Below, in pieces: positions 25,580 to 34,697 of a DNA stretch of 64,000 nucleotides (positions are counted from its first letter, which is position 1; each line of letters starts with the position of its first letter). Source of the stretch: Chondromyces crocatus (lineage in GTDB: Bacteria > Myxococcota_A > Polyangia > Polyangiales > Polyangiaceae); assembly GCF_001189295.1 (NCBI RefSeq), contig NZ_CP012159.1, positions 8,664,501-8,728,500 of the forward strand. Direction: 5' to 3'. The notes under the pieces were generated by a model. That model ran no database searches, was not told the DNA's origin, and saw only the letters and a program-made list of their open reading frames with translations. The position numbers and the translations under genes are program-made.

Positions 25580-27052
25580 TCAGTGGGCATGCTCTTCCTC
25601 GTCGGGCGGCCCGACCTGGATATCGGCCATCATTCCCTTCTCGCTGTGCTCGGAGATGTGGCAGTGAACCATCCAGCGCCCCGGGTTCTCGAAGTACGAG
25701 AGGATCGTCGCGGTCTCGGCGCCGCGCACGTAGACCGTGTCGCGCAGACCCGGCTCGAACACCGGCTGGCCGTTGCGTGCGATGATCTGGAAGAACTGCC
25801 CGTGGATGTGGAACGGGTGGGCAGGGCTGACGTTGCTGCTCAGCCGGATCTTCACCGGCACGTTCGGCTCGAAGGTCTCGATCAGCACGTGCTCGTGCGT
25901 GTCGCCCACGAAGGCGGCCTTGCCATTGATGGTGAACTGAACCTCGTTGTCCACCACCCCGCCGGACAGGGCCCAGCTGTGGGTCACGGCGTCGACCTTC
26001 GTCGACGGTAGCTCCACCACCGGGTATTCCGGCGCGGGCGCCTCCTCGATCTCCCCTTCCACCGTGCCGCGGGCCAGCTCGAAGGGCATCTCGACGACGT
26101 TGTCGTTCTCGTCGAGCACCAGGATCAGCGCCTCCAGCGCAACCTCGTCCGCGTCCGGCAAGGGGCGCACCTCGAACTCGAAGCGCTGCCCTGGCGCGAT
26201 TTCCACCCGGTCCAGCGGGAAGGGCTGCGGCAAGAGGCCCCCGTCCGTCGCGATGACCCGCGCCTCGGCGCCACGGATCTGCAGGTCGTACGAGAGCGCA
26301 TTCGTCGCCAGGACGAAGCGCCATCGCTCCACGGAGCCTCGCGGGATGGTGAACGTCACCGGCTCGCCGCCTTCACCGCTGATCACCTTGCCATTGACGA
26401 GCAGCGTATTGCCGATGCGCCCGCGACCGATATCGGGCCCGCTCGTCAGGAAGGGCGCGATCTGGTTGGCACTGTTGATGCGCATGTCGTCGCCCACGAA
26501 GATTCGCTCGGCCGTGAAGGCGGGCGCTTCCTTTTCGTGAACGACGATGCCGCCATAGAGACCGTATTCGAACTGCTGAATCTGATGCAGATGCGTGTGG
26601 TACCAGTACGTCCCGGCGTCCGGCACGACGAAGTCGTAGGTGAACGTCTCTCCCGGCAGCACCGGGTTCTGGATCATCGGCGAGCCGTCCATTTTGTCGG
26701 AGATGCGCAGGCCGTGCCAGTGCACCACGGTCGACTCGTTCATCTCGTTCCGGAAATGAACGATGATGCGATCCCCCACGCGCGCGTGGAGGAGCGGCCC
26801 GGGGAGGGAGTCGTTGTAGTTGAGCAACCGCGTCTCGTCGCCCGGGAACAGCGGGACGGTGTTTGCCCGCGCGACGAGGTTCACCTCGAGGATGGTGGGA
26901 TCGGGGTTCAGATCCTCGATCCCCGCGAGCCCCTCGACCGTGGGCAGCGGCGGAGGCGGGGGAGGCCCGCTCGTCGGCTTCGTTCCATTGTCAGCATCGC
27001 TACAGCTCAGCAGGGCAGCAGCACAGAAAAGCACGCATGAAGACCAGCGCAT
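25580..27052 (-). CDS. Multicopper oxidase lipoprotein
   Basis: A 490-residue three-cupredoxin oxidase. It starts with a lipoprotein signal (MRWSSCVLFCAAALLSC) and a Pro-rich linker. All four copper-ligand blocks are present: 'HWHG' (residues 111-114), 'HTHLH' from 152, 'HPFHIHG' near 420, and 'HCHISEHSEKGM' (463-474), the last giving the type 1 Cys, His and axial Met. Members oxidise Cu(I), Mn(II), phenols or bilirubin with O2. No Met-rich CueO-like insert is obvious, and a His/Glu tail ends the protein. The start at 27052 is preferred because the palindrome and the TTGACA element upstream would otherwise lie inside the coding region. Confidence 0.92.
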   Translation of the reverse strand: MRWSSCVLFCAAALLSCSDADNGTKPTSGPPPPPPLPTVEGLAGIEDLNPDPTILEVNLVARANTVPLFPGDETRLLNYNDSLPGPLLHARVGDRIIVHFRNEMNESTVVHWHGLRISDKMDGSPMIQNPVLPGETFTYDFVVPDAGTYWYHTHLHQIQQFEYGLYGGIVVHEKEAPAFTAERIFVGDDMRINSANQIAPFLTSGPDIGRGRIGNTLLVNGKVISGEGGEPVTFTIPRGSVERWRFVLATNALSYDLQIRGAEARVIATDGGLLPQPFPLDRVEIAPGQRFEFEVRPLPDADEVALEALILVLDENDNVVEMPFELARGTVEGEIEEAPAPEYPVVELPSTKVDAVTHSWALSGGVVDNEVQFTINGKAAFVGDTHEHVLIETFEPNVPVKIRLSSNVSPAHPFHIHGQFFQIIARNGQPVFEPGLRDTVYVRGAETATILSYFENPGRWMVHCHISEHSEKGMMADIQVGPPDEEEHAH

Positions 27053-27062
27053 CAGGACGCGA

Positions 27063-27092
27063 TGTTGAATGTCACTTTCAACAATGTCAAGC
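27063..27092 (-). promoter_or_regulatory. Candidate operator/promoter of the multicopper oxidase gene
   Basis: A perfect inverted repeat TGTTGAA-N7-TTCAACA spans 27063-27083, 10 bp before the oxidase start codon. On the minus strand a TTGACA (27092-27087) stands just upstream and could be a -35 element, placing the palindrome over the -10 region, as a repressor site would be. The binding protein is unknown. Confidence 0.5.
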
Positions 27093-27276
27093 ACCTCGCG
27101 GCACCAGTCTCTGGATGACTTTCCGCCAGCGCCGACCTGGCTCGGGAACCGAGGTCCCCCCAGCGCGACCCCCGCACCCCGAGATCACAGCCTCGCTCTG
27201 ACCGTCCAAAGCGGTTGCACACCGCCAGGGGCTCTCTTCTGCTGACCCGTGCAGTCAACGCACGAAGGGACACTCC

Positions 27277-28659
27277 ATGACGCTCGTCTTTCGCAATCGC
27301 AATCCACTCCCAGCACTCTTCTCCGAGGAGGCCGCCTCTCGGTTGGCTCGGCTCTCTCCCCGGCCAGAGAGAAGCTTCGACGCTCAGCCATCGGCCTCCT
27401 TCGCCCCTGATGACCGGGAACTCCTCGACGGGCGGCTCGGGGTGTCAGAAGTCCCACCGGAGCTACCCGAGGAAGTCTTCACGGAGTACGTCTTCCCCAT
27501 TGCCGGCCAGGGGACGATTGCCTTCACCATCACGCCCCGAGGACCCTTCCGGATCATCCTGAGCGGTGACAAGACGCCCTCGTCGACCGATCCCGTCCTC
27601 GTCCTCGATGTCGGCGAGAAGCAGACCTGTTTCCGCAAACGGAATGACCAGAAACCCGACTCGATCATCGAGGCCACCACCGCCAAGGATGCACTCCTCA
27701 GGAGAGACGTCGCGCTGACCTACTGGTTCAGCCTCGACACCCAGAACCGCACCCTGCGCTTCGGCCTCGGCGAGATGCTCCCGGCCCTCTGCGTCTTCGA
27801 GGCACGTCTCCCGCCCAGGGCCGCCGGTCAGGAGATCGATCCCTATGCCTACATCGCCAAGATCCGACACGTCGCCCTCTCAGGCACACCGGTTCCCGTT
27901 CCCTCCGACGATTTCTTGTGGCCGGTCCCCGTCACGGTGGGGCTACCAGGACTCGTGGTCCCGACGGATCGGATCACGCTCGATGACATCGCCGCGAACC
28001 GCTGCACCACCATCGCCAACCTCGATCAGGCGTCCCAGGTGCTCTACGGCACCGTCGCTGGAGCAGGGATCACGCTCGATACGGCTGATTTCCCCGAGTT
28101 CTCTGCGGCGATCGACCGAAGCATCATGACGCCAGGCCTGTGGTGCTTCGAGAAGCTCAAGAGCAAGGCCGAGGAGTTTGGTGGAAAGCCGGATCCGCTG
28201 AAGACCTACCTGCGCATCACGATCGGACCGAACCAAGGTGATTCCCCTGGCTCGCCCTACGTGCTCGAGATCTGGCCAGGTGGCCATTACTCGCCCATCC
28301 ACAACCACGGCAAGGCCAGCGCCATCATCAAGGTGCTCCATGGCCAGATCTGGGTCGAGCTGTACCCTCAGCTCTCGCCGCAGGTCCTCGACTACTATGT
28401 CGAAGCCGCCTTCCAGCAAGGGGACGTCACCTTCTTGTCACCCCGGTTCTACCAGGTCCACAAGCTGATCAACCGGAACCCTCCCGGGCGAATGACGGCG
28501 ACCATTCAGTGTTATCGCTACCCCGAAGACGACACCCGCCATTACGAGTATTTCGACTACCTGGACGGCAACAACGCGGTCCAGCACTTCCAGCCCGACT
28601 CCGACAGCGAATTCGCGGCGTTCAAGTCCTTGATGCGGAAGGAGTGGGCGGCTCGCTGA
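27277..28659 (+). CDS. Two-domain protein with C-terminal cysteine dioxygenase-type cupin
   Basis: A 460-residue protein. The C-terminal ~180 residues form a cupin of the cysteine dioxygenase type: 'GGHYSPIHNHGKASAIIKVL' holds two iron-ligand His, 'HGQIWVELY' follows, and a third His is likely in 'SPRFYQVHKLINRNP'. Such enzymes oxidise thiols such as cysteine or 3-mercaptopropionate to sulfinates. The N-terminal ~210 residues ('EYVFPIAGQGTIAFTITPRG', 'PVLVLDVGEKQTCFRKRN', 'YWFSLDTQNRTLRFGLGE') are beta-rich and faintly recall the carbohydrate-binding-like Methyltransf_FA fold; this is a weak assignment. AAGGGA precedes the ATG. It converges with the M28 gene after 26 bp. Confidence 0.78.
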   Translation: MTLVFRNRNPLPALFSEEAASRLARLSPRPERSFDAQPSASFAPDDRELLDGRLGVSEVPPELPEEVFTEYVFPIAGQGTIAFTITPRGPFRIILSGDKTPSSTDPVLVLDVGEKQTCFRKRNDQKPDSIIEATTAKDALLRRDVALTYWFSLDTQNRTLRFGLGEMLPALCVFEARLPPRAAGQEIDPYAYIAKIRHVALSGTPVPVPSDDFLWPVPVTVGLPGLVVPTDRITLDDIAANRCTTIANLDQASQVLYGTVAGAGITLDTADFPEFSAAIDRSIMTPGLWCFEKLKSKAEEFGGKPDPLKTYLRITIGPNQGDSPGSPYVLEIWPGGHYSPIHNHGKASAIIKVLHGQIWVELYPQLSPQVLDYYVEAAFQQGDVTFLSPRFYQVHKLINRNPPGRMTATIQCYRYPEDDTRHYEYFDYLDGNNAVQHFQPDSDSEFAAFKSLMRKEWAAR

Positions 28660-28685
28660 AACGGCGCCGCCCCTCGACGCCAGGT

Positions 28686-29987
28686 TCAGTCCGCAGCGCG
28701 AAAATGCGCGTCGATCTCCCCCACGAGTAGCTCCAGGTAGTCGAGAGACAAGGCGATGGCCTCTGGCTCCAGGTTCTCCGGCGTGTCGGTGGGCAGGTGG
28801 TAGTGCCTGGGCGTCCCGGTCCGTGGGTCCACGCAACCGAGAGAAGCAGCCGCATACCCCGCCGCCGCAAAGGGAATCGCGTCCGTCCCGCCGACCGGGA
28901 TCGGGTGGGGCTTCACCTCCTCGAACCGCACGTCCGAGCCAGCCACCCGATCCAGCGCCTCGCGCAGCCATGGCGCGAGGGGCACGGGCAGGATCTCCCC
29001 CTCCAGGTAGTACCGCAGCGTGCCATTGGCCGGGCTGTCGATCCCCACCACCACCGTCCGCTCCCGGTCCCAGCGACCGCGCATCCCCTCGACCAGCGCC
29101 TGTGCCCCGCCGAGCCCTGCTTCCTCGCAGCCCGTGGCCACGAAGACGAACTCCACGTCGTCCGGCTTGATCGCGCGAAGCCGACGCGCCAGCAGCAGCA
29201 GCGCCGCCACCCCGGAGAGATCGTCCATCGCTCCTGGCACCACCTCGCGCCGGAGCACGACATCCAGGTTGAACGCCGCGGTCAGCAGCGGAGGGATCGT
29301 CAGCCCCCACCGCGCCAGCGAACGCCAGCGCGAAGCCCCGAGGCTGTGGTCCAGCAGATCCAGCACGGAGAGCCCTGCCAGCGCCGCGGTCGCGAGGCGC
29401 AGCGGCTTGGCCAGCGGCCCTGGTGACGTCGCCGCCCGCGCCGCCACCGCAGGGTGAAAGATCAGCCCCGTGAACGCCGCATCGACGTGCGCCAGGAAGA
29501 CCACCCGCAGCCGCGGCGCCTCCGTGGTCGCGGGCAGCGTCCCCAGCACGTTCTGCGAGAGCCGGAACGGCAACAAGCGGCGCAGGAAAAACGCTTTCCG
29601 CGTCGAGTCGGCGAGGTACGACGCGGCCGCCCCCCCGTGGAGGGCCAGCCCCAGGAGCGGCGACCGCCCCGCCACCAGCGTGCCCAGCGCCCCCAGCCCG
29701 AAGTGCAGCGCGAGGCTCGCGTAGAGGCTCTGGTTCCACGTGAACACCTGCCGCTCCGTCGCGAGCCCCAGCGCCTTCATCTCGCCCTCGACCATCGCGT
29801 GGGCGCGCGCCTCGTCATCGCTCGTGGACGCCCGCCGCGGGCACGCCTCGACCACGCGGGCGATGAAGTGGCGCGCCCACGCGATCTCGTCGAGCGCCCC
29901 CTCGGCCGACAGCGAGGGCACGTCCTCCGGGGCAGGGGTCGACGTGGAGGGCTCGGCTCGGGTGCTGGCTCCGGGGGGGGTCTGCAT
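28686..29987 (-). CDS. M28 family aminopeptidase with internal membrane segments
   Basis: A 433-residue protein with the five M28 zinc-ligand motifs: His167 in 'LAHVDAA', Asp255 or 256 in 'GAMDDLSG', the Glu288-Glu289 pair in 'GCEEAGL', Asp in 'GIDSPANG', and the last His in 'HYHLPTDTPEN'. In most M28 enzymes the first two ligands are about 10-15 residues apart. Here they are ~88 apart, with two hydrophobic stretches between them (~195-212 and ~226-245). Another hydrophobic region lies at ~88-125. The protein is therefore probably membrane-bound, with the active site beside the membrane. Its neighbour upstream is the kinase gene on the same strand, 72 bp away. Confidence 0.85.
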   Translation of the reverse strand: MQTPPGASTRAEPSTSTPAPEDVPSLSAEGALDEIAWARHFIARVVEACPRRASTSDDEARAHAMVEGEMKALGLATERQVFTWNQSLYASLALHFGLGALGTLVAGRSPLLGLALHGGAAASYLADSTRKAFFLRRLLPFRLSQNVLGTLPATTEAPRLRVVFLAHVDAAFTGLIFHPAVAARAATSPGPLAKPLRLATAALAGLSVLDLLDHSLGASRWRSLARWGLTIPPLLTAAFNLDVVLRREVVPGAMDDLSGVAALLLLARRLRAIKPDDVEFVFVATGCEEAGLGGAQALVEGMRGRWDRERTVVVGIDSPANGTLRYYLEGEILPVPLAPWLREALDRVAGSDVRFEEVKPHPIPVGGTDAIPFAAAGYAAASLGCVDPRTGTPRHYHLPTDTPENLEPEAIALSLDYLELLVGEIDAHFRAAD

Positions 29988-30059
29988 CGCGGCCCCGATG
30001 CTCGCACGGCCGAGCGACGCAAGGACAGCGTCTCGTGCCTCACGCCCCCCGCGTGCGGC

Positions 30060-33000
30060 TCAGCGCTTCCTTCCGCCCGTCGCCCCCGCTTGCACCGCCG
30101 CCTCGGCGCCCCGCCGCGCCGCTCCCCCAGCACCTCGCCCGGCCCCACCTGCCCCCATCACGGGCCGCATCGCCTCGATCTCCGCCAGCACCGCCCCGTA
30201 CTCGCGCGAAAGGAACCGGTTTCCCGCGAGCGCCTGCGTCAGGTCGTCGTGCGCCCGCTGCAGCAGCCCCCCCCGCACCCCCGCGTCCCGCGACCCCCGC
30301 GCCTTCAGCACCAGCAAGGCCCCCTGCAGCGCCCGGTACGCCGGCAGCGTCGGGTTCAGCGAGAGCGCCCCCCGGATCCGGCGCAGCCCCTCCCCGATGT
30401 CCTCCTCCGCGCGCCCCCCGCGCCGCGCCATCATCGCCCGATCCCGGTGCAGCGCCGCCAGGGCCGCCAGCGGCCGCGCGCTCCGCGGGTTCTGCGTGTG
30501 CGCCCGCATCAACGCCTCGTGGGCCGCCTGGAACGCCCGCCGCGGGTTCCGGCCCGAACTCACCGCGGCCCAGCCCAGCGCCCGATCCAGCGCCGCCAGC
30601 GACAGGCGCGCCTCCCCGTCGGCGGGCGCCACCGCCAGCGCGGCCGTCAACGCCTCCCGACCAGCCCGCAGCGCCGCCTCCGGGTCTTCACCACGCGCCA
30701 CCAGCACCCGCGAGAGAAGCGCCCAGGCCGCCCCCGACCCACGCAGTGCCTCCACGTCCGCAGGACTCGACCGCAGCGCCACCGCAAACGACCCCAGCGC
30801 CTTCTCCAGCGACGACCGCGCGTCGCCACCCACCACGACCAGGTGCTCCGCCAGCAGCATGTACGCGAGCCCCAGGTTGTTGTGCGACGCCACGTGCCCC
30901 GGCCGCATCTTCAGCGCGCTCTCCGCGTGCGCGATCGCGTGCTCCACCGACGGCGCCGGATCCACCCCGTGCTCCAGCTCGTACAGCGCCCGCTGCGCAT
31001 GGAACCACGCCTGGTTCGCGCGCGGCGTCGGGTCGCCTGGGCTCAACGCCACCGCCCGATCCAGGTGCTCTGCGGACTCCGAGAAGAACCGCCGCGGATC
31101 GACCCCCCGCGCCACCGCCCGCTCCCCGAGCAACCCCAGCGCGATCCCGATGTCGTTGTGGGCCCACCCGTAGTTCGGATCCATCTCGATCGCCCGCCGG
31201 TTGCTCTCCACCGCGCGCCGCAGCGGCTCCTCCGTGTCCAGCCCGATCCCCGCCTCGTACTGCGCCCGCAGCCAGCTCGCCGCGCCGATCGAGTTGTACG
31301 CCAGCGGATCCGGCCCCCCCCACTGCATCGCCTGCTCCGCCTCTGCCAGCGCCTCGCGCAGCGACTCGCGCGGATCTTCCCCTTGCCGGTAGAGGCTCCA
31401 GCCCTGATGGATGTGCGCCCACGCCTTGTTCGCACCGGCCACCGCCCGCCGCGGCTCTGCCACCAGCGACTGATCGCAGCTCTGGATCACCTGCTCGTAC
31501 GCCGCCCGCAGATCGGCCCCCCGGTGCCGCTCGATCCGCATCACCCCCAGCCACGCCTCCGCTTGCGCGTCGTAGAGCGCCGGATCGCTCGTCGCCATCG
31601 CCGACGCCTCGCGGTACAGCGCGATCGCGCGCCGCAGATCCCCGAGCGCCAGCTCGTGCTCCCCCCGGTCCTCGGAAAGCGTCGCCCGCCCCCGCAGCGC
31701 GTCCCCCTGGATCACCCGCGCCTCGTAGCTCCACGGCTCGGCCCCGAAGGCCCGCTCCCCCTCCGCGTACGCATCGTCCAGCCGCCCCTCCAGCAGCGCC
31801 AGCAGTGCCGACGCGTAGGGCATCGACGCCCGCGCCCCCTCCACGCTGCTCCGCAGGTAGCGCAGCGCCGGCTCCAGGTGCTCCCGCGCGATCTCGTCGC
31901 GCCGCGCCTCCTGCGCCTCCCGGTTCGGCAACCGGCTCGCCTTGTCGAGCGCCCGCGAGTACAGCATCGCCCGCGCCCGCCCCGCTGCGAAGCTCACCTC
32001 CGCCGTATCGTATCCCCGCGAGAGCGACTGCTCCAGGTGGCGCACCGCCTCCTCCACCTCCCCCAGCGCCAGAAACCCGCGCCCCAGCGCGTAGTGCCCC
32101 GCACCGTCGGCAAGAGGCCCCAGCCGCTCTCCGGAGGCCGTCACCCGCCGCTCCAGATCGGACAGGCGCGCCCGGATCATCGCCTTCTCCCGCATCGTGT
32201 CGTGGAGCGGCAGCGCGTACGCGTAGCGCATGAACAGCTCCATCTCCTTCGCGTCCTGACCGATCTCCTGCGCCAGCGCCCCCACCTCTTCCGCCCGCTG
32301 CCGCTGCTCACGTGCCGTCACCCGCGCCCGCAGCGCCACACCGCCCACCATCCCCAGCGCCACCAGCGCCAGCGCCCCGACACCGAGGCTCAGCCGGTGC
32401 TTCCGCACCTTGCTCCAGCCCACGTACACCCAGCTCGCGCGCCGCGCCCGCACCGGCTCATCGTCCAGGTAGCGCTGCAGATCCTCCGCCAGCGCCCGCG
32501 CCGAGTCGTACCGACGGTGCGGCTCCTTCTCCAGGCACTTGAGCGCGATCGTCTCCAGATCCATCGGCACGCAGTGATCGATCTCCCGTACCGGCCTGGG
32601 CAGCTCCGTCCGCACCTTCCAGATCACGTCGAGCGGTGGAAACCCTGCGAACGGCGGCTCCCCCACCAGCGCCTCGTACAGCGTCGCGCCCAGACCGTAC
32701 ACATCCGTGCGCCGGTCGAGCTGCCGCAGATCCCCCGCCACCTGCTCTGGCGACATGTAGCAGGGCGTCCCCTCCACGCTGAAGATCGTCCGGTCCTCCG
32801 CCTTGATCTCCCGTGCCAGCCCGAAGTCCACCAGGTAGGGGACGAACTCCCCCGTCGCCGTCCGCTCCACCAGGATGTTCGCGGACTTCACGTCGCGGTG
32901 GATCAGCCCCGTCCGGTGGCCCTCATGGAGCCCCTCGGCCACGTCGCGGATCGCCTTCACCCGCTGCTCGAGCGACATGCTCTGCATCGCCTCCCCGAGC

Positions 33001-33536
33001 GGCCCCCCCTGGATGAGCTGCATCGCGATGTACGGCAGCCCGGCCACCTCGCCGACCTCGTACACCTTGCACACATTCGGGTGATCGATCTGCGCCTGCG
33101 CCCGTGCCTCCCGGAAGAAGTGCTCCACCAGCCCCGAATCGCTGCTGCGCAGGAACTTCAGCGCGACCAGCCGGTTGAGGCGCGGGTCTCTGGCCTTGTA
33201 GACCGCCCCCATCCCTCCCTCACCCACCAGGCCCAGCACCGCGTAACGGTCCCAGCCGGCGACGGCCAGTTCCGTCGAACGCCTGCTCGACACCGCGGCG
33301 AGCCGCCCACCGCTCTCCGGCGGACAGTCCTGCGCTTCCTGGGACGGAGGGCGCACGCTCGGCGGCAGATCACGAGACGAGAGCGTCTCGCTCTCCACCT
33401 TGATCTGGCGCCCCGAGCGCTCGGCGCCACACGCGCCGCCCCCGGTGAACCCGACGACGCCAGGGTCTCTGACGCCGCGGTCCGACAGCGTCTCTTCATC
33501 GTGTCTGGAGTCGGTGAGGGCCACGTGGAGGGGCAC
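30060..33536 (-). CDS. Ser/Thr protein kinase with transmembrane helix and TPR-rich sensor region
   Basis: A 1158-residue Hanks-type kinase. The kinase domain covers about residues 95-370: Gly loop 'LVGEGGMGAVYKARD', ATP-binding Lys127, catalytic 'LIHRDVKSANILV', 'VDFGLAREIK', and 'GTPCYMSPEQ' (Ser-Pro-Glu instead of Ala-Pro-Glu). One transmembrane helix follows near 390 ('LSLGVGALALVALGMVGGVA'). The remaining ~740 residues are helical repeats of TPR type ('DNAWAH/NNLGLAY/YNSIGAA' patterns). Myxobacteria use such kinases in development and stress signalling. The start is the outermost GTG; the first ~90 residues are low in structure, so a later start is possible. Confidence 0.92.
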   Translation of the reverse strand: MPLHVALTDSRHDEETLSDRGVRDPGVVGFTGGGACGAERSGRQIKVESETLSSRDLPPSVRPPSQEAQDCPPESGGRLAAVSSRRSTELAVAGWDRYAVLGLVGEGGMGAVYKARDPRLNRLVALKFLRSSDSGLVEHFFREARAQAQIDHPNVCKVYEVGEVAGLPYIAMQLIQGGPLGEAMQSMSLEQRVKAIRDVAEGLHEGHRTGLIHRDVKSANILVERTATGEFVPYLVDFGLAREIKAEDRTIFSVEGTPCYMSPEQVAGDLRQLDRRTDVYGLGATLYEALVGEPPFAGFPPLDVIWKVRTELPRPVREIDHCVPMDLETIALKCLEKEPHRRYDSARALAEDLQRYLDDEPVRARRASWVYVGWSKVRKHRLSLGVGALALVALGMVGGVALRARVTAREQRQRAEEVGALAQEIGQDAKEMELFMRYAYALPLHDTMREKAMIRARLSDLERRVTASGERLGPLADGAGHYALGRGFLALGEVEEAVRHLEQSLSRGYDTAEVSFAAGRARAMLYSRALDKASRLPNREAQEARRDEIAREHLEPALRYLRSSVEGARASMPYASALLALLEGRLDDAYAEGERAFGAEPWSYEARVIQGDALRGRATLSEDRGEHELALGDLRRAIALYREASAMATSDPALYDAQAEAWLGVMRIERHRGADLRAAYEQVIQSCDQSLVAEPRRAVAGANKAWAHIHQGWSLYRQGEDPRESLREALAEAEQAMQWGGPDPLAYNSIGAASWLRAQYEAGIGLDTEEPLRRAVESNRRAIEMDPNYGWAHNDIGIALGLLGERAVARGVDPRRFFSESAEHLDRAVALSPGDPTPRANQAWFHAQRALYELEHGVDPAPSVEHAIAHAESALKMRPGHVASHNNLGLAYMLLAEHLVVVGGDARSSLEKALGSFAVALRSSPADVEALRGSGAAWALLSRVLVARGEDPEAALRAGREALTAALAVAPADGEARLSLAALDRALGWAAVSSGRNPRRAFQAAHEALMRAHTQNPRSARPLAALAALHRDRAMMARRGGRAEEDIGEGLRRIRGALSLNPTLPAYRALQGALLVLKARGSRDAGVRGGLLQRAHDDLTQALAGNRFLSREYGAVLAEIEAMRPVMGAGGAGRGAGGAARRGAEAAVQAGATGGRKR

Positions 33537-33557
33537 GCCGCCGAGCGTCAGGGACGC

Positions 33558-34355
33558 TCAGTCGCGCAGGTAAGTGGTGATGACCCGGTCCCCGGAGCCA
33601 CAGCGCGTGTACCCCATGGTCGGATCCGAATCCGCGGCGCAGGCCGCGGCGCAGCTCCCCGCGCTCTGGATGCCGGTACAGAAGGCCGGACCTTCCGGCG
33701 TGCTGTACCCGGCCGCGCACACGCGCTTCAGGGAGCGGGACGTCTCGATGCTGGTCTCATCGTAGCACGAATGGATCTCCGGGCTCGACGAGAAGAGATT
33801 GCCCCAGAACGCCCCCTCCCGCACCCGGTAATCGCTCAGCTCCATCGTGGTGACGTCCAGCACGGTGTGGGCCGGGTTTCGTAGCGAGATCAGCACGGAG
33901 ACACCGTAATGGTTCGCCTTCGCGGCCAGGCACGCGGTGACCCATTCCTGCCCGGCCAGAGGCAGGGGTCCAGTCTGCCACTCCGGCGCCAGCCCCAGGT
34001 CTCCCCTGTACTCCTCGTCGTGGATCTCATCCACGAGATCGGTCCACGCGAACCGGAACGTCTGCTCCGGCGTGAAGGCACAGCTCACTGCATAGCGCAT
34101 GAACATGCGCGACATTTCGCCGGCCGGTCCAGGATCCAGCAGAGCCGTCGTCACCGCGCCTGCCACACCATTCGGCGTCAGCGCATTCGGCGTCAGCGCA
34201 TTCGGCGTCAGCGCATTCGGTGTCAGCGCATTCGGCGAAAGCGCGTTCGGAGCGACGATAGGGGCGTCGAACTCGCCCACATCGTCCTCCTGTTCTCCCA
34301 CAATACACCCTGACAGCGCCGTCACGATCAACAGCAGCCTCACAGCACGATGCAT
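33558..34355 (-). CDS. Lipoprotein with NALTP pentapeptide repeats
   Basis: A 265-residue lipoprotein. ATG 34355 is preferred over 34358 because GGGAG is better spaced. The signal MHRAVRLLLIVTALSGC has lipobox LSGC. After a short acidic stretch come five tandem pentapeptides of the type (S/T)PNAL, encoded by 15-bp repeats. The folded part follows ('MFMRYAVSCAFTPEQTFRFA', 'EWVTACLAAKANHYGVSVLI', 'GNLFSSSPEIHSCYDETS') and has about ten Cys, suggesting several disulfides. The function is unknown. It starts a few bases after the kinase gene's start region but on the same strand, upstream of the kinase by 21 bp; the two could form one operon. Confidence 0.82.
   Translation of the reverse strand: MHRAVRLLLIVTALSGCIVGEQEDDVGEFDAPIVAPNALSPNALTPNALTPNALTPNALTPNGVAGAVTTALLDPGPAGEMSRMFMRYAVSCAFTPEQTFRFAWTDLVDEIHDEEYRGDLGLAPEWQTGPLPLAGQEWVTACLAAKANHYGVSVLISLRNPAHTVLDVTTMELSDYRVREGAFWGNLFSSSPEIHSCYDETSIETSRSLKRVCAAGYSTPEGPAFCTGIQSAGSCAAACAADSDPTMGYTRCGSGDRVITTYLRD
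34170..34250. repeat. 15-bp coding repeat (NALTP units)
   Basis: Five near-identical 15-bp units (ATTCGGCGTCAGCGC on the plus strand) encode the NALTP repeats of the lipoprotein on the minus strand. Three are identical; the others differ by one to a few bases. Confidence 0.9.
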
Positions 34356-34697
34356 CATCTCCCACCCCCTGCACGTCGAGAGGTCCATCGAACATGGCGC
34401 CTTGCAGCAGACTCATGGTCGGGCGCGTCGCAACGCGATCCCGACCCGATGGGATCGATGGTCACATCATTGAACTGCAGGCGAGGCCCGGGGCCTCCAA
34501 ATCGAAGCGTGACGCCCGCCGCACGGTCACGCAACGTTCGGACAATGAGCTATTTGCTCCAGATATCATCCGGCCGCAACGAAGGGTATGTGCACCGCCT
34601 GGTGTCGCTCGCTGCAGCGAACACCGCGGCGCTGCACCCCTGGAGCGCGCCTGCCGATACCGATTCGCTCGCAACCTCGGCGCGGTGTGCGCGCAGC
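34356..34697. other. Intergenic region, nothing recognised
   Basis: A 342-bp gap between two minus-strand lipoprotein genes, somewhat less GC-rich around 34540-34600. It should contain the promoter of the NALTP lipoprotein-kinase cluster. No gene or RNA is evident. Confidence 0.4.

Noticed and set aside
29454-33884. A 1,476-codon open frame on the plus strand
   Set aside because: It lies opposite the kinase-TPR gene; its Arg/Pro/His-rich, motif-free translation is the usual antisense shadow in GC-rich DNA, while the minus strand has clear kinase motifs.
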